Assembly: GCF_016909495.1 (NCBI RefSeq)
Contig: NZ_JAFBFW010000005.1
Span: 372,001 to 436,000 of the forward strand
Direction of reading: 5' to 3'
DNA from: Pantoea coffeiphila
Lineage (GTDB): Bacteria; Pseudomonadota; Gammaproteobacteria; Enterobacterales; Enterobacteriaceae
DNA: 64,000 nucleotides
Below are positions 1-11,368 of this stretch, piece after piece. Within the stretch, counting starts at the first letter, position 1. Every line of letters starts with the position of its first letter. The position numbers and the translations under genes were made by a program. The notes under the pieces are model-generated. The model was given only the letters and a program-made list of their open reading frames with translations, was not told the DNA's origin and did not search any database.

Positions 1-915
1 ATCGTCCGCATGCTCACGATTGTAAACGTCATCGGAGTTCATGTAGTCGAATTCCATCAGGCCAGTACCCACACCGGTCAGATAGCGGAACTCGTTCTGC
101 CACTGCATGCCACGGCGGCTGATGTAGTGCGGCGTCAGCGTGGCATCGGCCTGTGGCGCGATATTCCAGTAGTACGGCAGCATAAACTCGAAGCCGCTGC
201 TGCTGCCGTATTTGGCATTCGGGATCAGGAAGCCTGAGCGGCGTTTGTCACCCACCGGCAGCTGCAGGTAAGGGCTGTAAAACACCGGTACCGGGCCGAT
301 CTTAAAGCGGGCGTTCCAGATCTCAGCCAGCTGCTCATCACGATCGTGGATCACTTCTGAACCCACTACGCTCCAGCTGTTCTGGCCCGGAAGACAGGAG
401 GTAAAAGTCCCGTTTTCCAGAATGGTGTAGCGGTTGTCACCGCGCAGTTTCATCTGGTCGGCATCGCCACGTCCCTGGCGGCCCACCATCTGGTAGTTAC
501 CGTTCCAGACGTTAGTGTCTTTGGTATTCAGATTTGACCAGGCTTTCGGGCCTTTCAGGATCACCTGATTATCGTCGTAGCGCACATTGCCGAGTGCATC
601 CACGGTACGGGTAGGCGTGGTCTGCCCCTGCACGGTTTTCTGGTGCAGTTGAACTTCGTCGGACTGCAGGCGGCTGTTGCCCTGCTGGATATCGACATTG
701 CCGGTAAATACCGCGTTATCGGGGTAGTTTCCCTGTGCTTTGTCCGCATCAATGGTGACCGGCAGCTCGTTGGTTTTTTTTCCCTGTACCAGAGGACGGT
801 CGTAACTAGGTACACCCAGCATACATTGAGATGCGAGGTCATCGGCCAGTCCTTGCTGGCTGTACAGCGCTGAACCGATTAGGGTTGCCAGCAATGTAGG
901 TAGACTTTTTTTCAT
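1..915 (-). CDS. lptD: LPS-assembly protein LptD, N-terminal part (cut by window edge)
   Basis: Outer-membrane component of the Lpt machine; with LptE it inserts lipopolysaccharide into the outer leaflet. The frame is open for 305 codons from an ATG at 913-915 to the window edge. It begins with a signal peptide (about residues 1-24, ending GLA before DD), then matches E. coli LptD almost continuously ([41 protein letters not shown]). Cys31 and the Cys in TSCLPG fit the family's disulfide-forming cysteines; the C-terminal cysteine pair lies outside the window. The part present covers the periplasmic OstA/LptA-like domain and the start of the beta barrel, about 40% of the usual length of about 785 residues. 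In E. coli surA follows downstream. Identity is certain; only completeness is lacking. Confidence 0.97.
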   Translation of the reverse strand, partial: MKKSLPTLLATLIGSALYSQQGLADDLASQCMLGVPSYDRPLVQGKKTNELPVTIDADKAQGNYPDNAVFTGNVDIQQGNSRLQSDEVQLHQKTVQGQTTPTRTVDALGNVRYDDNQVILKGPKAWSNLNTKDTNVWNGNYQMVGRQGRGDADQMKLRGDNRYTILENGTFTSCLPGQNSWSVVGSEVIHDRDEQLAEIWNARFKIGPVPVFYSPYLQLPVGDKRRSGFLIPNAKYGSSSGFEFMLPYYWNIAPQADATLTPHYISRRGMQWQNEFRYLTGVGTGLMEFDYMNSDDVYNREHADD

Positions 916-1173
916 ACGCGGTATCGAAAATTCCGTGGTCACTGGCATCATGCCGACAAACCGTCAGAGACTAACGTACTCAACTGGATTGCGCCAGTCA
1001 TACCCACCATCTTTCAGGAGGGGGACTATTCGCTTCCGTCGACTCTTTGTCTGTCCGCATCAACCAAACAGGGATACTTCTGGTTGTTTGACCGTGTTGC
1101 CAATAGGCTATGGGGTGAATGACAGGTATGATAATGCAATTTTTAGCCTTCAGCATGGCGAATTGAGGAGTAT

Positions 1174-1998
1174 ATGCGCTATTGGGGAAAAGTATTGGGT
1201 CTTGTGCTCGGTTTGTTATCCGGCGCGGGCTTTTGGGGACTGGTGATCGGTCTGTTGATTGGCCACTTGGTTGATCGTGCAAGTGTGACCCGACAGCAGG
1301 GCTACTTTGCCAATCAGCAGACCCGCCAGGCGCTGTTTTTCCGTACGACCTTCCAGGTGATGGGGCATTTGACCAAGTCAAAAGGGCGGGTGACAGACGC
1401 GGATATTCAGATGGCCTCGTTGCTGATGGATCGTATGCAGCTGCACGGCGAGGCGCGTACCGCCGCACAGCGTGCTTTTCGCGAAGGCAAAGAGGGTGAC
1501 TATCCGTTAAGGGATAAACTTCGCGAACTGCGCAGTGCCTGTTTTGGTCGTTTCGACTTGATCAGGATGTTTCTGGAAATTCAGATCCAGGCAGCGTTTG
1601 CCGACGGGTCTCTGCATCCTAACGAGCGCCAGGTGCTGTACGTGATTGCAGAAGAGCTGGGGATTTCCCGCGTTCAGTTCGATCAGTTCTTACGCATGAT
1701 GGAGAGCGGCCAGCAGTTCGGCGGCGGCGGTTACCAGAGCGGCGGTTCTTCTCAGGGCGGTTATACCCCCGGCAGCCGTGGCCCGACGCTGGAAGATGCC
1801 TGTAGCGTGCTCGGTGTTAAAAGCAGCGATGAAGCCACCACTATCAAGCGTGCCTATCGTAAGCTGATGAGCGAACATCATCCCGACAAACTGGTGACAA
1901 AAGGATTACCACCGCAGATGATGGAAATGGCCAAGCAGAAAGCGCAGGAAATTCAGGCCGCATACGACCTGATTAAACGCGAGAAAGGATTTAAGTAG
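1174..1998 (+). CDS. djlA: Co-chaperone DjlA, membrane-anchored DnaJ-like protein
   Basis: Inner-membrane J-domain protein that stimulates DnaK ATPase; in E. coli overproduction affects the Rcs capsule pathway. 274 residues (E. coli 271). The order is a Gly-rich N-terminal transmembrane segment (about 6-32), a TerB-like helical middle, a Gly/Ser-rich linker (about 180-203), and a C-terminal J domain (about 206-274) with the essential HPD at about 236-238. The start ATG has GGAG about 9 bases upstream. It is divergent from lptD, with 258 bp between them, and its end lies only 20 bp from the convergent end of rluA. This is the same arrangement as E. coli. Confidence 0.96.
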   Translation: MRYWGKVLGLVLGLLSGAGFWGLVIGLLIGHLVDRASVTRQQGYFANQQTRQALFFRTTFQVMGHLTKSKGRVTDADIQMASLLMDRMQLHGEARTAAQRAFREGKEGDYPLRDKLRELRSACFGRFDLIRMFLEIQIQAAFADGSLHPNERQVLYVIAEELGISRVQFDQFLRMMESGQQFGGGGYQSGGSSQGGYTPGSRGPTLEDACSVLGVKSSDEATTIKRAYRKLMSEHHPDKLVTKGLPPQMMEMAKQKAQEIQAAYDLIKREKGFK

Positions 1999-2017
1999 TT
2001 CACAGGCAGGCTGCAAA

Positions 2018-2677
2018 TCAAAAATCGGCGGGCTGGCGGAAGGTCATCGGCGTGCCGAACAGCGGATGAGTAATGCTCAGGCTCTCCGCATGCAGCTGCA
2101 GGCGCGGTGCCATTGCCCGCGCTTCATCGTGTGCATAGAAGCGATCGCCGAGAATCGGGTGCCCCAGTGCCAGCATGTGTACGCGCAGCTGGTGGGAGCG
2201 CCCGGTGATCGGTTTTAACTGCACGCGTGCGCTGTTGTCAGCGGCATAGTCCAGCACCTGATACTCGGTCTGCGCCGATTTCCCGGTTTCAAAACACACC
2301 TTCTGCTTAGGCCGGTTCGGCCAGTCACATATCAGCGGTAAATCGACCAGGCCGCTTTCCGGCTGCGGATGCCCCCAGACGCGGGCGACGTAGGTTTTCT
2401 GCGGCTCGCGCTCGCGGAACTGGCGTTTCAGCTCACGTTCGGCGGCCTTATTGAGCGCCACGACGATCACGCCGCTGGTGGCCATATCCAGACGATGCAC
2501 GGATTCGGCTGTCGGAAAATCACGCTGGACGCGCGTCATCACGCTGTCCTTGTGTTCTTCCTGGCGACCGGGAACCGACAGCAGACCGCTGGGCTTATTC
2601 ACCACCATAATATGCTGATCCTGGTAGAGAATATGCAACCAGGGTTCAAGCGGCGGGTTGTAGGGTTCCATCATCAT
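2018..2677 (-). CDS. rluA: Dual-specificity 23S rRNA/tRNA pseudouridine synthase RluA
   Basis: Makes pseudouridine at 23S rRNA position 746 and at position 32 of several tRNAs (known for the E. coli enzyme). 219 residues, the same as E. coli. The catalytic motif HRLDMATSG is present with Asp64 as the nucleophile, followed by the family motifs KPITGRSHQLRVH and LHAESL. The N-terminus (MEPYNPP) aligns with E. coli MENYNPP, so the true start may be either of the Met codons at residues 1-3. It lies 41 bp downstream of rapA on the same strand and may be cotranscribed with it. Confidence 0.96.
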   Translation of the reverse strand: MMMEPYNPPLEPWLHILYQDQHIMVVNKPSGLLSVPGRQEEHKDSVMTRVQRDFPTAESVHRLDMATSGVIVVALNKAAERELKRQFREREPQKTYVARVWGHPQPESGLVDLPLICDWPNRPKQKVCFETGKSAQTEYQVLDYAADNSARVQLKPITGRSHQLRVHMLALGHPILGDRFYAHDEARAMAPRLQLHAESLSITHPLFGTPMTFRQPADF

Positions 2678-2718
2678 TTCTCTGCCTGGGGCCAGCCGGG
2701 CTGGCCCACTATTATGAC

Positions 2719-5625
2719 TTACTGGTGGGTGACCACGATCAGACGCAGTGCGTCCAGACGCCAGCCGGCCTGATCCAGGTTAGCCAGTACCTGCTCACGA
2801 TTGCTTTCCAATGCATCAATCTCATCCTGACGGATGTTCGGGTTGACCGCGCTCAGCGCTTCCAGACGCGACAGCTCGGCGCTAAGCTTCTCATTGGCTT
2901 CCACGCGGGCGGCTTCGATCAGCTTGCGGGCTTCCACTTCGGCCTGCTCTTCAGAAAGCTTGATGATCTCGTGCACGTTCTGCTGCACCGCGTTCACCAG
3001 CTTGCTGCCGGTATGGCGGTTCACCGCGTTCAGCTGACGGTTAAAGCTTTCAAACTCCACCTTACTGGCGAGATTGTTGCCTTTGCTGTCCACCAGCATA
3101 CGCACCGGCGTTGGCGGCAGGAAGCGGGTCAGCTGCAGATGCTTAGGTGCCTGGGCTTCCACCACGTAGATCAGCTCCAGCAGCAGCGTACCCACCGGCA
3201 GCGCCTTGTTCTTCAGCAGCGACAGCGCACAGCTGCCGGTATCACCGGAGAGGATAAGGTCCAGACCGTTGCGGATGATCGGATGTTCCCAGCTGACGTA
3301 CTGTGCATCTTCACGCGACAGTGCCTGGTTACGGTCGAAGGTGATAGTGCAGCCATCTTCCGGCAGACCCGGGAAATCCGGTACCAGCATATGATCGCCT
3401 GGGGTCAGCACGATCAGATTGTCGCTGCGATCTTCCTGATTGATGCCGACGATGTCGAACAGGTTCAGCGCGAAGTTGACCAGCTCAACGTCATTATCCT
3501 GCTCGGAGATCAGGTCAGCCAGCGCCTGCGCCTGCTCGCCGCCGTTGGAGTTCAGCTCCAGCAGGCGGTCGCGTCCCTGTTCCAGCTGGGCTTTCAGCGC
3601 GTCGTGCTGTTTGCGGCACTCGTGGATAAAGTCATCCATGCCTTCCTGATTTTCCGGCGAGGCCAGATAGGCGATCAGCTGCTCATAGGCGCTGTCATAG
3701 ATCGTGCGGCCGGTCGGGCAGGTGTGCTCAAAGGCATCCAGCCCTTCGTGATACCACTGGACCAGCACCGACTGCGCGGTTTTTTCCAGGTACGGGACGT
3801 GGATTTCAATGTCGTGCGCCTGACCGATACGGTCGAGACGGCCAATACGCTGCTCCAGCAGATCCGGGTTAAACGGCAGATCGAACATCACCAGCTTGCT
3901 GGCGAACTGGAAGTTACGGCCTTCTGAACCGATTTCGGAGCACAGCAGAACCTGAGCGCCATCTTCTTCCGAGGCAAACCAGGCCGCCGCGCGGTCGCGT
4001 TCGATAATCGACAGACCTTCGTGGAATACGGCAGCGCGAATACCTTCGCGCTCGCGCAGCACCTGCTCCAGCTGTAGCGCGGTGGCGGCTTTGGCGCAGA
4101 TCACCAGCACTTTCTGGTCGCGGTTGCTGGTGAGGTAGCCCATCAGCCATTCTACGCGCGGGTCGAAGTTCCACCAGGTGCCGCTGTCGCCTTCAAATTC
4201 CTGATAAATCTGCTCCGGGTAGAGCATATCGCGTGCGCGCTCGTCGGCGGATTTGCGCGCGCCCATAATGCCGGACACTTTGATTGCCGTCTGATACTGG
4301 GTTGGCAGCGGCAGGCGGATCTGGTGCAGTTCCCGTTTCGGGAAGCCTTTTACGCCGTTACGCGTGTTACGGAACAGTACGCGGCTGGTGCCGTGGCGGT
4401 CCATCAGCATGCTGATCAGCTCTTTGCGAGCGGCCTGTTTGCCTTCGCGATCGCTGTTAGCGACCTGCAGCAGCGGCTCGATATCCTGTTCGCCCATCAG
4501 GTCGTTGATCAGGTTCATCTCATCGTTGCCGATGCTCTTATCCGCCAGCAGCATCGCAACCGCATCGGCAATAGGGCGGAAGTGCTTCTGCTCTTCGGCA
4601 AACTGCGCGAAGTCGTGGAAGCGATTTGGATCGAGCAGACGCAGACGGGCGAAGTGGCTCTCCATTCCCAGCTGTTCCGGGGTGGCGGTCAGCAGCAGCA
4701 CGCCGGGGATATGCTCGGCCAGTTGCTCAATAACCTGGTATTCACGGCTGGGTGCGTCTTCCGACCATACAAGGTGATGGGCTTCATCGACCACCATCAG
4801 GTCCCATTCGGCTTCGGCCAGTTTCTCAAGGCGCTGCTTGTTGCGGCGCACGAAGTCCAGCGAGCAGATAATCATCTGCTCGGTATCAAACGGGTTATCG
4901 CTGTCGAGCTGGGCTTCGGCATAGCGGGCATCATCAAACAGCGCGAAACGCAGGTTGAAGCGGCGCAGCATTTCGACCAGCCACTGGTGCTGCAGGGTTT
5001 CCGGTACCACGATCAGGATGCGTTCGGCACGTCCGGCCAGCAGCTGCTGGTGGATGATCATCCCGGCCTCGATGGTTTTACCTAACCCCACCTCATCGGC
5101 CAGCAGTACGCGCGGCGCATGGCGGCGGCCGACGTCGTGAGCAATATGCAGCTGGTGCGGGATCAGGCTGGTACGCATGCCGCGCAGGCCGCTGGTGGCC
5201 AGGCGATACTGCTCGCTCTGATATTTACGCGCACGGAAGCGCAGCGCAAAGCGGTCCATGCGGTCCAGCTGACCGGCGAACAGGCGATCCTGGGGTTTAC
5301 CGAACACCAGTTTGCTGTCCAGCATCACTTCGCGCAGGCGTACACCGGTTTCACCGGTGTCGAGGCGGGTACCAAAATAACTCACCACGCCGTTATCGGT
5401 TTGCACTTCGTCAACTTCCAGCTGCCAGCCTTCGTGGCTGGTAATGGTATCGCCCGGATTAAAAACGACGCGAGTGATCGGCGAATCATTTTTAGCATAA
5501 AGGCGGTTTTCGCCCGTTGCGGGGAATAACAGCGTCACCATGCGGGTATCAACGGCAACAACAGTTCCTAATCCCAGTTCGCTTTCCGTATCGCTTATCC
5601 AGCGTTGACCAAGTGTAAAAGGCAT
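2719..5625 (-). CDS. rapA: RNA polymerase-associated ATPase RapA (HepA)
   Basis: SWI2/SNF2-family ATPase that binds RNA polymerase and promotes its recycling after transcription. 968 residues, identical in length to E. coli RapA. Two N-terminal Tudor-like domains (about 1-105) precede the helicase core. Walker A (DEVGLGKT) has Lys183 and the Walker B DEAH is at 280-283. The C-terminal helicase lobe shows [10 protein letters not shown] and [10 protein letters not shown]. Downstream is the RapA C-terminal domain, ending in a Glu/Ala-rich helical stretch. It is followed at 41 bp by rluA. polB lies upstream on the same strand, 139 bp away. Confidence 0.97.
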   Translation of the reverse strand: MPFTLGQRWISDTESELGLGTVVAVDTRMVTLLFPATGENRLYAKNDSPITRVVFNPGDTITSHEGWQLEVDEVQTDNGVVSYFGTRLDTGETGVRLREVMLDSKLVFGKPQDRLFAGQLDRMDRFALRFRARKYQSEQYRLATSGLRGMRTSLIPHQLHIAHDVGRRHAPRVLLADEVGLGKTIEAGMIIHQQLLAGRAERILIVVPETLQHQWLVEMLRRFNLRFALFDDARYAEAQLDSDNPFDTEQMIICSLDFVRRNKQRLEKLAEAEWDLMVVDEAHHLVWSEDAPSREYQVIEQLAEHIPGVLLLTATPEQLGMESHFARLRLLDPNRFHDFAQFAEEQKHFRPIADAVAMLLADKSIGNDEMNLINDLMGEQDIEPLLQVANSDREGKQAARKELISMLMDRHGTSRVLFRNTRNGVKGFPKRELHQIRLPLPTQYQTAIKVSGIMGARKSADERARDMLYPEQIYQEFEGDSGTWWNFDPRVEWLMGYLTSNRDQKVLVICAKAATALQLEQVLREREGIRAAVFHEGLSIIERDRAAAWFASEEDGAQVLLCSEIGSEGRNFQFASKLVMFDLPFNPDLLEQRIGRLDRIGQAHDIEIHVPYLEKTAQSVLVQWYHEGLDAFEHTCPTGRTIYDSAYEQLIAYLASPENQEGMDDFIHECRKQHDALKAQLEQGRDRLLELNSNGGEQAQALADLISEQDNDVELVNFALNLFDIVGINQEDRSDNLIVLTPGDHMLVPDFPGLPEDGCTITFDRNQALSREDAQYVSWEHPIIRNGLDLILSGDTGSCALSLLKNKALPVGTLLLELIYVVEAQAPKHLQLTRFLPPTPVRMLVDSKGNNLASKVEFESFNRQLNAVNRHTGSKLVNAVQQNVHEIIKLSEEQAEVEARKLIEAARVEANEKLSAELSRLEALSAVNPNIRQDEIDALESNREQVLANLDQAGWRLDALRLIVVTHQ

Positions 5626-5764
5626 AAATATTCGGCTCGATTTTCGTGTAGTCAGTTTCAGGCAATAGTATAACGCCCCGGCAGAATCTGCCCGGCGTGC
5701 ATGTCAGAACGAGTTATTTGAGGAAGGGCGCTATGGTACTGGAAGGTGGCCCGTTCGTCACCTG

Positions 5765-8128
5765 TCAAAAAAGCCCCAACTGTCCGGTAACCAGTGTGTC
5801 GAAGTTATCTTCCAGAAACGGCAGAATGCCATCGGCGACTGGCTGCAGCTGGCGGGTAAGGTAGTGATCGTAGTCCAGCGGCGTGGTGCGCGCCTCAAGC
5901 GGCTCCGGGCCTGACGTGGCAATCACGTAGCGAATTTTCCCGCCGTTCTGATACTGCAAAGGGTGCCCGAGCTTCTGATTCACGTCGTCGGCAATGCGTG
6001 CGGCGCGTACGTGCGGCGGCACGTTTCGCTGATAGTCACCGAGCGGTCGCCGCAGCCGTTTGCTGTAAACCAGCTGTTCATCCAGTTCGCCGTCCAGCAG
6101 CTGCCTGACCGTTTCACGGATATAATCCTGATAGGGCTGCTGTTTAAATATTTTCAGATACAGCTCCTGCTGGAATTTTTGCGCCAGCGGCGTCCAGTCG
6201 GTGCGTACCGTTTCCAGGCCTTTAAAAATCATCTTTTCGCCGCCGCTGTTTTTCACCATGCCGGCATAGCGTTTTTTACTGCCCTGTTCCGCACCGCGAA
6301 TGGTGGGCATCAGAAAACGGCTGAAGTGGGTTTCATACTCCAGCTCCAGCGCGCTGGTCACGCCGTATTCTGAACTCAGATGCTGTTGCCACCACTGATT
6401 GACCATTTTCACCAGTCTCTGACCGATAGCGCTGGCCTGTTCTTCATCGTGGGGGGACTTGAGCCAGACGAAGGTCGAGTCGGTATCGCCGTAAATCACG
6501 TCATAGCCTTCGGCTTCAATCAGCTCCCGAGTCTGGCGCATGATCTCGTGGCCGCGCAGCGTAATGGAGGAGGCGAGGCGCGGATCGAAGAAGCGACAGG
6601 CGCTGGTGCCCAGCACGCCGTAAAACGCATTCATTATGATTTTCAGCGCCTGCGACAGCGGCTTGTTACCCTGCTTTTTTGCCGCCTCTCGCCCGGCCCA
6701 AATCTGGCTGACGATGCCCGGCAGACAGTGGTTCGTGCGGGAGAAGCGCGCGCCGCGAAAGCCGGGTACTGAATCGGCCTCATCGGGATGTGCCATGCCC
6801 TCGACCAGGCCCACCGGGTCGATCAGAAAGGTGCGGATAATTGAGGGGTACAGACTTTTATAGTCCAGAACCAGCACCGAATCGTACAGGCCGGGGCGCG
6901 AGTCCATCACGTAGCCGCCGGGGCTGGCCTCCGGAGCTATCTCACCGAGGTTGGGCGCAACGAAGCCCGCGCGGTGCATGCGCGGCAGATAAAGATGGCC
7001 GAAGGCGGCCACCGAGCCGCCGTGGCGATCCACCGCCAGGCCGTTAACCGAGGCGCGCTCCAGCAAAAACGGCATCAGCTCGGTGTGCTGGAAAATGCGG
7101 GTGACCAGCTCGCAGTCCTTCAGGTTGTAGTGTGCCAGCGCTGGTTTATCTTCGGCAAAGCGCTGGTTGATCTCCTCCATGCGCTGCCAGGGATTGTTAA
7201 TCGCCTTGCCCTCGCCGAGCAGCTCGCGGGAAACGGCCTCCAGACTGAAGGAATCGAAGTTCCAGAAGGCCGATTTCAGCGCCTCAATACCGTCGATAAT
7301 CAGCCGACCGCTGGCCTGCGCAAAGAAAATGCCCGGTTTGAAACCGTGTTCGCGCCACTCCAGCACGTTGCTGCTGCCGCGCCCCAGACGCAGCGGAATG
7401 CCGTAGCGATCGGCATGCTTTTGCAGCACCCGCAGATCAAACTGCACCACGTTCCAGCCGATCAGCACGTCGGGATCGTGGCGGGCAAACCAGTCGTTGA
7501 GTTTCTCCAGCAGCTGTGGACGGCTGGAAACGTATTCCAGATTGAAGTCGATACTGCTGGCATCGCCGTTCGCCGGGCCGAGCATATACACATCGCGCTG
7601 GCCGCAGCCCTCCAGACCGATGCAGTAAAGCTCGCCGTGCTGGGTGGTTTCGATATCCAGCGATACCCATTTCAGCGGCGGGCGATAGTCGGGGTGAGGT
7701 TTTAAGCGGGTGTTCACCAGCCTGGCACCGGCGGGCTGGCCGCTGAACCAGACGGCGGCGGTGATAAAGCGCTCCATCAAAAAGCGCTCCGGCGGGCGGA
7801 CATCGGCCTCGAACAGGACAATGCCGTTTTCACGCAGCAGTTTTTCCAGCTTCTGCAGCTGGCGATACTGTTTGCAGTACAGTCCGACCACCGGACGCTG
7901 GCGGAAATCTTTCAAATTCAGGGGGGCAAAACGCCAGTCGCGCTCACCGGCCAGCAGCGCGCTGGCGGCAGCCTGCTGTTCAGCGGGGAGAAAGGCCACC
8001 GACTCCTGCGGCGACAGCACCACGCACTGCGGGCCGCTGTCGGTTGCCAGCCACAGGGTAACTTCACTGCCTGAGGGCGTATCTCGCCAGTGGCGGGTTA
8101 ACAGAAATCCTGCTTGTGCGTTATTCAC
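5765..8128 (-). CDS. polB: DNA polymerase II (family B, SOS-regulated)
   Basis: Family B polymerase with 3'-5' proofreading; in E. coli it acts in replication restart and translesion synthesis. I place the start at the GTG at 8126-8128: it is preceded by GAGG with 5-base spacing and yields VNNAQAGF, aligning with E. coli MAQAGF. An ATG 39 bases further upstream overlaps a LexA-like box and is less likely. With this start the protein has 787 residues (E. coli 783). Exo I DIET (Asp158, Glu160), [10 protein letters not shown] (Pol A motif), [10 protein letters not shown] and YGDTDS (catalytic Asp pair) are intact. The C-terminus ends QLGLF, the sliding-clamp binding peptide of Pol II. E. coli has araDABC next; here yabI follows directly, divergently. 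Confidence 0.96.
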   Translation of the reverse strand: MNNAQAGFLLTRHWRDTPSGSEVTLWLATDSGPQCVVLSPQESVAFLPAEQQAAASALLAGERDWRFAPLNLKDFRQRPVVGLYCKQYRQLQKLEKLLRENGIVLFEADVRPPERFLMERFITAAVWFSGQPAGARLVNTRLKPHPDYRPPLKWVSLDIETTQHGELYCIGLEGCGQRDVYMLGPANGDASSIDFNLEYVSSRPQLLEKLNDWFARHDPDVLIGWNVVQFDLRVLQKHADRYGIPLRLGRGSSNVLEWREHGFKPGIFFAQASGRLIIDGIEALKSAFWNFDSFSLEAVSRELLGEGKAINNPWQRMEEINQRFAEDKPALAHYNLKDCELVTRIFQHTELMPFLLERASVNGLAVDRHGGSVAAFGHLYLPRMHRAGFVAPNLGEIAPEASPGGYVMDSRPGLYDSVLVLDYKSLYPSIIRTFLIDPVGLVEGMAHPDEADSVPGFRGARFSRTNHCLPGIVSQIWAGREAAKKQGNKPLSQALKIIMNAFYGVLGTSACRFFDPRLASSITLRGHEIMRQTRELIEAEGYDVIYGDTDSTFVWLKSPHDEEQASAIGQRLVKMVNQWWQQHLSSEYGVTSALELEYETHFSRFLMPTIRGAEQGSKKRYAGMVKNSGGEKMIFKGLETVRTDWTPLAQKFQQELYLKIFKQQPYQDYIRETVRQLLDGELDEQLVYSKRLRRPLGDYQRNVPPHVRAARIADDVNQKLGHPLQYQNGGKIRYVIATSGPEPLEARTTPLDYDHYLTRQLQPVADGILPFLEDNFDTLVTGQLGLF

Positions 8129-8163
8129 CCTGACCTCGTTATGCTGTTCATTAGACAATGATA

Positions 8164-8183
8164 GCATGTTTATTTATACAGTG
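8164..8183 (-). promoter_or_regulatory. LexA (SOS) box of polB
   Basis: On the minus strand the site reads CACTGTATAAATAAACATGC. The LexA consensus core is CTGT-N8-ACAG; here it is CTGT-N8-ACAT, so 7 of 8 core bases match, with the typical A/T-rich centre. It lies 36 bases upstream of the GTG start of polB, a known SOS gene in E. coli. The assignment is inference from motif and position. Confidence 0.75.
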
Positions 8184-8298
8184 TTCATTGGGCGGCTGCC
8201 TGAATTCTCGTCGCTATGCATTCGTATACAAATCTCGCCTTGACGCTTTTTAACTCTCTCAGGACAATCCGAGGTCCTGAAAATCGTTTTGGAACATT

Positions 8299-9060
8299 AT
8301 GGAAGCCTGGCTGCAACACATCATTACTCAATCGCTGGCGTGGTCGCTGCTGGCCGTTGGGCTGGTGACCTTTTTAGAATCTCTGGCGCTGGTGGGGTTG
8401 CTGCTTCCCGGCACCGTGCTGATGGCTTCTTTTGGCGCGCTGATTGGCAGCGGACAGGTGGCGCTGTATCCCGCCTGGCTGGCGGGGATTATTGGCTGCC
8501 TGCTGGGGGACTGGATCTCCTATTTCATCGGCTGGCAGTTTAAGGGGCCGCTGCACCGCTGGTCGTTTATCAAACGGCACCAGAAACTGATGGATAAAAC
8601 CGAGCATGCCCTGCACGAGCACAGCATGTTTACCATTATCGTCGGGCGATTTATTGGGCCTACTCGCCCGCTGATCCCGCTGGTTGCCGGCATGCTTGAG
8701 CTGCCGGTGCGCAAGTTTTTACCGCCGAACATCATCGGCTGCCTGCTGTGGCCGCCGCTTTATCTGCTGCCGGGTATTCTTGCCGGGGTGGCGATTGACG
8801 TGCCGAAAGATGCCAGCAGCGGCCTGTTTAAATGGCTGCTGTTGCTGGTGGCTATCGTTGTGTGGCTGGGCTTCTGGCTGAGCTGGCGCTGGCTACGGGC
8901 GAAAAAGCAACACGACTGGGCCACCCCTTATCTGCCTGCATCCCGTCTGCGCTGGCTGGCTCCGCTGATGCTGGTTCTGGCAATCGGCAGCTTTATTGCC
9001 ATTCAGTTCCATCCGCTGATGCCGGTGTTCCGCCATCTGCTGTGGCAGGTTTTCTTCTGA
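8299..9060 (+). CDS. yabI: DedA-family inner-membrane protein YabI
   Basis: DedA/VTT superfamily membrane protein; members are implicated in undecaprenyl-phosphate or phospholipid translocation and membrane potential homeostasis, but YabI's own substrate is not established. 253 residues (E. coli 254). Family motifs are visible: [16 protein letters not shown] (about 28-43), GCLLGDWISYFIG and GRFIGPTRPLIPLVAG. Several hydrophobic segments run to the C-terminus. It is divergent from polB and tail-to-tail with thiQ (12 bp gap). In E. coli the ara genes separate polB and yabI; here they do not. Confidence 0.94.
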   Translation: MEAWLQHIITQSLAWSLLAVGLVTFLESLALVGLLLPGTVLMASFGALIGSGQVALYPAWLAGIIGCLLGDWISYFIGWQFKGPLHRWSFIKRHQKLMDKTEHALHEHSMFTIIVGRFIGPTRPLIPLVAGMLELPVRKFLPPNIIGCLLWPPLYLLPGILAGVAIDVPKDASSGLFKWLLLLVAIVVWLGFWLSWRWLRAKKQHDWATPYLPASRLRWLAPLMLVLAIGSFIAIQFHPLMPVFRHLLWQVFF

Positions 9061-9072
9061 GTGTTACGGGGG

Positions 9073-9774
9073 TTAACGGCGTTTGATCCCCAAAATCTCC
9101 GCTTCATCGACTTCGCCCTGCTGTAACTGTACGGTGCTGCCGTCCCAGTAAACTCTGCCGTCCACAATCAGCAGGCTGCGATGCGCGATGCGCGCCGCAT
9201 CTTCAATACTGTGTGACACCATCAGCAGCGTGATATTGCGCTCGTTACATACTTCATCCACCAGTTCCAGCATCTCCTTACGCAGCGCCGGGTCGAGCGC
9301 GGAAAAGGGCTCGTCCAGCAGCAGGATCGGCTGTTGCCTGACCAGGCAGCGGGCGAGAGCCGCACGCTGGCGCTGGCCGCCGGAGAGCTGATGCGGCAAT
9401 CTTTGCAGCTGTTCTTCCAGCCCGACGCGGCGGGTAATCTCCTGAAGAGCCTGTTTTTGCTGGTGGCTCAGCTTCAGGCCCGGATGCAGCCCCAGCCCGA
9501 TGTTTTGCGCTACCGTTAAATGTGGGAAGAGATTGTTCTCCTGAAACAGCATCGATACCGGGCGTCTGGCCGGGGGAGAATCACGATGATCCTGACCATC
9601 CAGCAGCAGGCTGCCGCTGCTGGCAGGCAGAAAACCGGCAATCAGGCTCAGCAGCGTGCTTTTACCCGCGCCGCTGGGGCCAAGGATCGCCAGTCGCTCG
9701 CCCGCCTGTGCGCTGAAGGTAAAGCGCATCGGCAAATGGTTATAGAGGTAGGTCAGATTAGTCAGGCTTAGCAT
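9073..9774 (-). CDS. thiQ: Thiamine ABC transporter, ATP-binding protein ThiQ
   Basis: ATPase subunit of the ThiBPQ importer for thiamine, thiamine phosphate and TPP. 233 residues from the ATG at 9772-9774 ([11 protein letters not shown], aligned with E. coli MLKLTDITWLY); a TTG further upstream would add seven residues without support. Walker A GPSGAGKS (32-39), Q-loop FQENN, signature LSGGQ (130-134), Walker B LLLDEP (151-156) and the H-loop His in VSHS are all present. The start overlaps the end of thiP by 17 bases, implying translational coupling. Third gene of the thiB-thiP-thiQ operon under a TPP riboswitch. Confidence 0.96.
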   Translation of the reverse strand: MLSLTNLTYLYNHLPMRFTFSAQAGERLAILGPSGAGKSTLLSLIAGFLPASSGSLLLDGQDHRDSPPARRPVSMLFQENNLFPHLTVAQNIGLGLHPGLKLSHQQKQALQEITRRVGLEEQLQRLPHQLSGGQRQRAALARCLVRQQPILLLDEPFSALDPALRKEMLELVDEVCNERNITLLMVSHSIEDAARIAHRSLLIVDGRVYWDGSTVQLQQGEVDEAEILGIKRR

Positions 9775-11368
9775 GGCGCCCCGGCAGTTTTTCAATCAGG
9801 GTGAACAACAGGAAGCAGAGCAGTAACAGCAACAGCGCAGTCACCGCACCCTCGCTGCTGCGGTAGGAACCGATCTGCTGATGAAGATAAAACGGCAGGG
9901 TGCGGAAGTTCTCATTACCGAACAGCGCCACCACGCCAAAATCACCAATCGACAGCACGCAGGCGAAGGCCAGCGCCTGGGCCAGCGGCCGCTTCAGCGC
10001 GCGCAGCTCAATCAGCTTCAGGCGGTTCCAGCCGCGAATATCCAACGAAAGACACAGGCGGTTATAGCGTTCGGCAATGTCGCGCAGCGGGTTTTCCAGC
10101 ACCTTCATCGCGTAGGGAATGGCCATCAGCGCGTTGGTAAAAATCACAATGCCGTCCGCCGACTGCGGCAGGCCGATCGTGGCGTTGAGCAGCAGGAAAA
10201 AACCGGTCGCCAGTACGATGCCCGGCATGGCGAGGATCAGCATACCGCTCAGTTCCAGCGTCTGCCCCCAGCGGGGATGCTGGCGCAGACGCAGCTCGCG
10301 GCTGCTCCATAGCAGCATCACCGTCAGTATCACGCTCAGCACCCCTGCACCCAGCGCAATGCGCAGTGAGGTAAAGGTGGCCTGCCAGAGCGCGGGCTGA
10401 ATCAGTACGCCGCTCAGCCCCTGGCGCAGCCCGTCAACAACGACCGCCAGCAGCGGCGGCAGGATCAGCAGCAGCGCCAGCGTAATCATCAGACCGTCCA
10501 GCAGTCGGGCGCAGCGGCTGTCTTCCGGGTTTCGCCAGCCGCCAAGGCTGTCGCTTCCCGCGGGCATCGCTTTGTTGAGACGCTGGCTGAGCAGTACCAG
10601 GCCCAGACAGCAGCTCATTTGCAGCAGTGCCAGGAGCGCCGCTCTGCCGGGATCGTAATCAAAGCTTAGCGCCTGGAAAATGGCCAGTTCGATAGTGGTG
10701 GCGCGCGGCCCGCCGCCCAGCGACAGCACGGTGGCAAAGCTGGCGAAGCAGAGCATGAAAATCAGCGCACCGGCGGGCAGGATCTGGCGACGCAGCCACG
10801 GCCACTCCACAATACGAAAGTGCGTCCAGCCTCGCAGACCAAGCTGTGCCGCAAGCTGGCGCTGCTCGCCGGGGATTTGCTGTAGCGCCTGTAGCAGCAG
10901 TCGACTGGCCAGCGGCAGATTAAAGAAGATATGGGCCAGCAGAATGCCCTGCAGGCCGTAAGGGGTAAAGGTATAGCTGATGCCGATCAGTGAACAGAAT
11001 TCCGCCAGCCAGCCGCTGCGGCCATACACGCTGAGGATGCCGAAGACGGCAACCAGCACCGGCAGTACCAGCGTCATGGCGCACAGGCGCAACAGGGTGC
11101 TGCGGCCGGGAAAGCGACGGCGATAGAGCGCGCGCGCCAGCGGGATGGCGGGCAGCACCGACAGCAGGGCAGAAAGCAGCGCCTGCCAGAACGAAAAGCG
11201 CAGCACGTGCCAGAGATAGCTGTCCGAGATGAGGCTGCGCCAGTCGCTCTCCGGCGCGTTAAACCACAGCGACAGGAATGCCAGCAGGGCGATCCCGGCC
11301 AGCATTATCGCCGTCAGACCGCCCGGAATCAGCCAGCCAGGGATCAGCGGCTGACGGCGCGTTGCCAT
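9758..11368 (-). CDS. thiP: Thiamine ABC transporter permease ThiP
   Basis: Integral membrane subunit of ThiBPQ. 536 residues, the same as E. coli, with the same opening [16 protein letters not shown]. It is a fused double permease with about 12 hydrophobic segments. Two EAA-type loops contact ThiQ: one around [19 protein letters not shown] (first half) and one around [18 protein letters not shown] (second half). It overlaps thiB upstream by 25 bases and thiQ downstream by 17, so the three genes form one tightly coupled operon. Confidence 0.96.
   Translation of the reverse strand: MATRRQPLIPGWLIPGGLTAIMLAGIALLAFLSLWFNAPESDWRSLISDSYLWHVLRFSFWQALLSALLSVLPAIPLARALYRRRFPGRSTLLRLCAMTLVLPVLVAVFGILSVYGRSGWLAEFCSLIGISYTFTPYGLQGILLAHIFFNLPLASRLLLQALQQIPGEQRQLAAQLGLRGWTHFRIVEWPWLRRQILPAGALIFMLCFASFATVLSLGGGPRATTIELAIFQALSFDYDPGRAALLALLQMSCCLGLVLLSQRLNKAMPAGSDSLGGWRNPEDSRCARLLDGLMITLALLLILPPLLAVVVDGLRQGLSGVLIQPALWQATFTSLRIALGAGVLSVILTVMLLWSSRELRLRQHPRWGQTLELSGMLILAMPGIVLATGFFLLLNATIGLPQSADGIVIFTNALMAIPYAMKVLENPLRDIAERYNRLCLSLDIRGWNRLKLIELRALKRPLAQALAFACVLSIGDFGVVALFGNENFRTLPFYLHQQIGSYRSSEGAVTALLLLLLCFLLFTLIEKLPGRHAKPD

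Noticed and set aside
935-1246. 103-codon plus-strand frame between lptD and djlA
   Set aside because: It overlaps the djlA start in another frame and has no recognisable domain.
2725-3927. 400-codon plus-strand frame antisense to rapA
   Set aside because: Composition is rich in Q, H, R and V, as expected from the opposite strand of a biased coding gene; rapA is full length and conserved.
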